Shown: positions 61,846-64,000 of the stretch, one piece after another
Numbering within the stretch: position 1 is the stretch's first letter
Layout: each line of letters opens with the position of its first letter
Source of the DNA: Nitratiruptor sp. SB155-2
GTDB lineage: Bacteria; Campylobacterota; Campylobacteria; Campylobacterales; Nitratiruptoraceae
DNA length: 64,000 bases
NCBI RefSeq assembly: GCF_000010325.1
Contig: NC_009662.1
Coordinates: forward strand, 1,012,501 to 1,076,500
Direction: 5' to 3'
Made by a program: the position numbers and the translations under genes
The notes under the pieces: generated by a model
The model's input: the letters and a program-made list of their open reading frames with translations, nothing else
Database searches by the model: none
Told to the model about the DNA's origin: nothing

Positions 61846-62622
61846 TAAAAAGAGTGTCGAGAGAAAATAGTTGGCCACAAATACGGTCATCGCCGCATAT
61901 ACCACAGATTTTGTTGTCGAAAGACCCACGCCTCTTGCCCCGCCTCTTGTAAAGTAACCTATATATGTTCCAATGATGCTGATGAGATACCCAAAAACGA
62001 AAGCTTTGATGATTCCTGTACCTATATCGCTAAATTCCAGATAAGTAGTGATTGTATTTTTATACGAGTTAGGATTGACTCCAAGAGCATAGACAGAGAT
62101 AAGATAAGCTGCAATATTTCCCAAAAAAACAAAAACGATTACCAAGATAGGTGTAGATAATGTCGCGGCGATAACACGGGGAACAATGAGATATTTTTTG
62201 CTATCCACAGCCAACGTATCGATAGCATCTATCTGCTCCGTCACTCGCATCGTTCCAAGTTCAGCCGTCATGGCGCTTACCGCCCGTGATACTAGCATCA
62301 ATGCTCCAAATACCGGGCCGAGCTCTTTGGAAATAGAAACAAATATAGTATAGCCCATAAACTCTTCTGCACCAAATTTGTGAAAGCCGTGATAGAGTTG
62401 GATAGCTTCAACGAGGCCAGTAAAAATCGCCGTCAAAGAGATAACAAAAAGAGACCCTACACCAATGATATCCATCTGCTGCAACGTCTCTTTGACTCTA
62501 TAAGGCGGTTTAAAAAAAAGCGGCAGTATCTTTATCTGAAAAAGTATAAAAGCACCAAATCTCTCCAGCATTCGAAAAAACTGGACAAACGGATAGCCAA
62601 GATAGAAAAAAACCTGCTCCAT
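61831..62622 (-). CDS. mlaE: MlaE-family ABC transporter permease
   Basis: MlaE is the membrane permease of the phospholipid transport (Mla) ABC system. The 263-residue protein has a short amphipathic N-terminus (FYLGYPFVQFFRMLERFG) and about five membrane helices. Family motifs are GLVEAIQLYHGFHKFGAEEFMGY, SRAVSAMTAELGTMRVTEQIDAIDTL, and GYFTRGGARGVGLSTTKSVVYA. The matching ATPase-like gene is 21 kb away at 40208-40972, and no MlaD substrate-binding gene is in the window. It is a single-gene unit divergent from acpS. Confidence 0.92.
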   Translation of the reverse strand: MEQVFFYLGYPFVQFFRMLERFGAFILFQIKILPLFFKPPYRVKETLQQMDIIGVGSLFVISLTAIFTGLVEAIQLYHGFHKFGAEEFMGYTIFVSISKELGPVFGALMLVSRAVSAMTAELGTMRVTEQIDAIDTLAVDSKKYLIVPRVIAATLSTPILVIVFVFLGNIAAYLISVYALGVNPNSYKNTITTYLEFSDIGTGIIKAFVFGYLISIIGTYIGYFTRGGARGVGLSTTKSVVYAAMTVFVANYFLSTLFLYLDW

Positions 62623-62645
62623 TAGGATCCTTCATGGATAGTTGT

Positions 62646-62651
62646 TATAAT
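62646..62651 (+). promoter_or_regulatory. -10 element upstream of acpS
   Basis: TATAAT, 20 bases before the ATG at 62672, in a 49-base gap shared with the divergent mlaE-like gene. AAAAGGC follows as a modest ribosome site. Confidence 0.45.
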
Positions 62652-62671
62652 TTTATCAAAAAAAGGCTTGT

Positions 62672-63022
62672 ATGATAGGTATAGATATTGTCCAGATAGA
62701 ACGCATAGAACAATTGATAGAAAAATATGGTCAAAAAGGACTTGAGCGATTTTTACTGCCTCAAGAGATGGAAGTGGCGAAAAAGCCTCAGACAGTAGCC
62801 GGCTTTTGGGCAGCGAAAGAAGCCGTGGCAAAAGCACTCAAAACGGGAATAGGAAAAGAGCTTGGATTTCACGATATTTTCATCTATAAAACTGAAAAGG
62901 GAGCACCGGAATTTAAACTTCTCAATGGAAAAGAGCAGATGTTTCGTATCCAGCAAACTGCCCTATCCATCTCCCATGATGCTGGAGTGGCAGTTGCCGT
63001 AGCGGTAATCATTCGCTGTTAA
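62672..63022 (+). CDS. acpS: Holo-[acyl-carrier-protein] synthase
   Basis: AcpS transfers 4'-phosphopantetheine from CoA to apo-ACP, activating fatty acid synthesis. The 116-residue protein starts MIGIDIVQIERIEQLIEKY with the metal-binding Asp5, and has FWAAKEAVAKALKTGIG with the second metal-binding Glu. It ends with SISHDAGVAVAVAVI. Length and motifs are those of the trimeric AcpS type. It stands alone on the plus strand between mlaE (-) and thiS (-); its stop abuts the thiS stop with no gap. Confidence 0.96.
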   Translation: MIGIDIVQIERIEQLIEKYGQKGLERFLLPQEMEVAKKPQTVAGFWAAKEAVAKALKTGIGKELGFHDIFIYKTEKGAPEFKLLNGKEQMFRIQQTALSISHDAGVAVAVAVIIRC

Positions 63023-63226
63023 TTATCCACCGCCTGTAAATCCCAAAAACTCTATCTTATCTCCCTCTTTGGGTTGAAAACTGCCCCACTCCTCTTTTTT
63101 GACAATCTGCATATTCACTGCAACTGCCATCACTTTATCCATAACACCCAAATCTTTTAAGATATCCTCAATGGTCATGTTTTCTTTAATCTCTCTTCGT
63201 TCACCGTTAATTGTTACCAACAACAC
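63023..63226 (-). CDS. thiS: Sulfur carrier protein ThiS
   Basis: ThiS carries sulfur as a C-terminal thiocarboxylate for thiazole formation in thiamine synthesis. The 67-residue beta-grasp protein has VTINGERREIKENMTIEDILKDLGV, VAVNMQIVKKEEWGSF, and ends GDKIEFLGFTGGG; the Gly-Gly tail is the activated end. The start is GTG at 63226 with AAGGGGGA before it, inside the end of the ankyrin gene (20-base overlap). ThiG, ThiF and ThiH are not in the window. A MoaD-like role is possible but less likely from the sequence. Confidence 0.9.
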   Translation of the reverse strand: MLLVTINGERREIKENMTIEDILKDLGVMDKVMAVAVNMQIVKKEEWGSFQPKEGDKIEFLGFTGGG

Positions 63227-63764
63227 ACTCCCCCTTTGTAAAACTTTGCATATATTTTGCCACCAAAAATCTGTGCTTAGCGTAAGCGAGCTGACAAGGA
63301 TTCATTCCTAAAGCGTTTTTAATATTTGGATCCGCTCCCAGTTTCAAAAGAAGATCGATCATCTTAACATCTCCCATATAGGCTGCTTGATGCAGCGGAG
63401 TGATCCCATATCTGTTTTGTGCATTGATATCGGCATCATGTTTAAGCAGGTACTTCACGATGTTGACTCTTCGTTCACCCACAGCATAGTGAAGAGCCGT
63501 CATTCCGTTGTTATCCTCGTCATCTACATCGGCACCATGTTCGACCAAATATTTTACGATATCAAGATTTCGTATTTTTACAGCCATCAATAGCGGCGTA
63601 ATCCCTGCTTTACTGGAAGCCTCAACATCTGCTCCACTTTTGATCAAGTTTTCGATTCGTTTCATATCCTCTTTATAAATTGCTTCATGAAGTTGTGTCC
63701 ATCCATTGACACTATCTGCGAATAGACCCAAAGCAAAAAGAAAAATTGCCAATAACTTTTTCAT
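63207..63764 (-). CDS. Secreted ankyrin-repeat protein
   Basis: The 185-residue protein has a signal peptide (MKKLLAIFLFALGLFADS) and about five ankyrin repeats. Their units include NGWTQLHEAIYKEDMKRIENLIKSGADVE, AGITPLLMAVKIRNLDIVKYLVEHGADVD, NGMTALHYAVGERRVNIVKYLLKHDADIN and YGITPLHQAAYMGDVKMIDLLLKLGADPN. It should be periplasmic and bind another protein. In other bacteria such proteins often accompany catalase or other defence enzymes, but none is adjacent. It is followed by thiS with a 20-base overlap. Confidence 0.88.
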   Translation of the reverse strand: MKKLLAIFLFALGLFADSVNGWTQLHEAIYKEDMKRIENLIKSGADVEASSKAGITPLLMAVKIRNLDIVKYLVEHGADVDDEDNNGMTALHYAVGERRVNIVKYLLKHDADINAQNRYGITPLHQAAYMGDVKMIDLLLKLGADPNIKNALGMNPCQLAYAKHRFLVAKYMQSFTKGECVVGNN

Positions 63765-63784
63765 ACACTCCTCCTTTTGCTTCT

Positions 63785-63790
63785 ATTATA
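63785..63790 (-). promoter_or_regulatory. -10 element upstream of the ankyrin gene
   Basis: TATAAT on the minus strand, 21 bases before the ATG at 63764. AAAAGGAGGAG follows as a strong ribosome site. No -35 hexamer is evident. Confidence 0.5.
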
Positions 63791-63806
63791 ACATAATTAA
63801 TAAATT

Positions 63807-64000
63807 TTATCCTTTACTAAATTGTATCATTTTAAAACGTTCTCCCATTTGAGAGGGGTGTATAAGAATTTTGACTTTCTCAAGCTCTTGCTTGTACAGT
63901 TCATACCCTTTTTTCTGCAAAATCTCTTCAAGAAGCTCCATAATGCCAAACTCCACTAAAGCGGCCAACTGCGTCTGGTACGAATCCATCACAAATCCAG
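63807..64000 (-). CDS. C-terminal part of an unidentified protein (runs off the window)
   Basis: The frame is open from the window end (GFVMDSYQTQLAALVEFG) to a stop at 63807 and gives about 64 residues. The sequence is helical and charged: IMELLEEILQKKGYELYKQELEKVKILIHPSQMGERFKMIQFSKG. Candidate starts (GTG 63992, ATG 63989) exist, but the frame stays open beyond them, so the gene may well begin outside. I do not recognise the family. It precedes the ankyrin gene by 42 bases on the same strand, with a separate promoter-like hexamer in between. Confidence 0.5.
   Translation of the reverse strand, partial: GFVMDSYQTQLAALVEFGIMELLEEILQKKGYELYKQELEKVKILIHPSQMGERFKMIQFSKG

Noticed and set aside
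1-64000. CRISPR array, tRNA, rRNA, insertion sequence or prophage
   Set aside because: I saw no regularly spaced repeats, no clover-leaf or rRNA-like stretches, and no transposase or phage protein. Gene packing leaves almost no room for them.

Overview
This 64 kb window is a dense, AT-rich chromosomal segment of a Campylobacterota (epsilonproteobacterial) genome, most likely a free-living hydrothermal-vent type such as the Nitratiruptor/Nautilia/Sulfurimonas group. The evidence is gene content and order: hslV with a short propeptide before the catalytic Thr, an all-alpha dimeric dUTPase, a PpiD-like gene followed by ftsA-ftsZ and divergent from rsmH-ftsL (as around C. jejuni Cj0693-Cj0696), a DUF2018 protein, and MSHA/Cts-type secretion genes. 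The assignment comes from recognition of protein families and was not tested by database search. I see no rRNA, tRNA, CRISPR array, insertion sequence, integrase or phage gene. No gap between genes exceeds about 115 bases.

Layout. 1-3970 (+): argG 3' end, rplI, hslV, hslU, era. 4059-13243 (+): a nine-gene, almost gap-free operon in the order of the MSHA biogenesis block (I-J-K-L-M-N-extra-E-G). It encodes a trans-envelope type IV pilus-like machine with secretin, two ATPases and a platform protein, but no pilin or prepilin peptidase. Its closest functional relatives in this phylum are the Cts DNA-uptake genes of Campylobacter. 13246-15261 (-): UvrD/PcrA-like helicase. 15332-20159 (+): valS, a SulP transporter, dimeric dUTPase. 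20274-23984 (+): sufB-sufC-sufD-sufT iron-sulfur assembly operon behind a 25-bp palindrome that resembles a Fur box. 23988-36156 (-): a 12-kb run of co-directional genes (bioA, rsmH, ftsL-like, RND pump, DUF2018, polyprenyl synthase, hemA, proS, fxsA-like, Dsb-like, hemC, small lipoprotein). 36227-40188 (+): PpiD-like chaperone, ftsA, ftsZ. 40208-43499 (-): MlaF-like ATPase, DUF4149 protein, prmC, Ste24-like M48 protease. 43605-46315 (+): ABC-F ATPase and CorA-like transporter. 46316-51929 (-): thrC, cutA, argB, lpxK, a DegT-type aminotransferase and a ferritin-like DUF455 protein. 51953-54916: metallo-beta-lactamase-fold hydrolase (+), then thioesterase, ArsC/Spx-like protein, HAD phosphatase and cmoB (-). 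54970-56396 (+): shortened nucleosidase and CDF metal exporter. 56397-58512 (-): rny and 5-formyl-THF cyclo-ligase, overlapping by 92 bases. 58566-61830 (+): TlpA-like lipoprotein, ftsY, small membrane protein, radA, 88-aa protein. 61831-64000: mlaE-like (-), acpS (+), thiS, ankyrin-repeat protein and a partial gene (-).

Most of the window is housekeeping: translation, cell division, haem, Fe-S, lipid A and quinone side-chain synthesis. The parts most worth a second look are the pilus/competence-type operon with its unassigned secreted protein, the suf palindrome, the lpxK N-terminus that lacks a usable start codon, and a set of convergent gene pairs whose two stop codons sit inside shared hairpins with no intergenic space.
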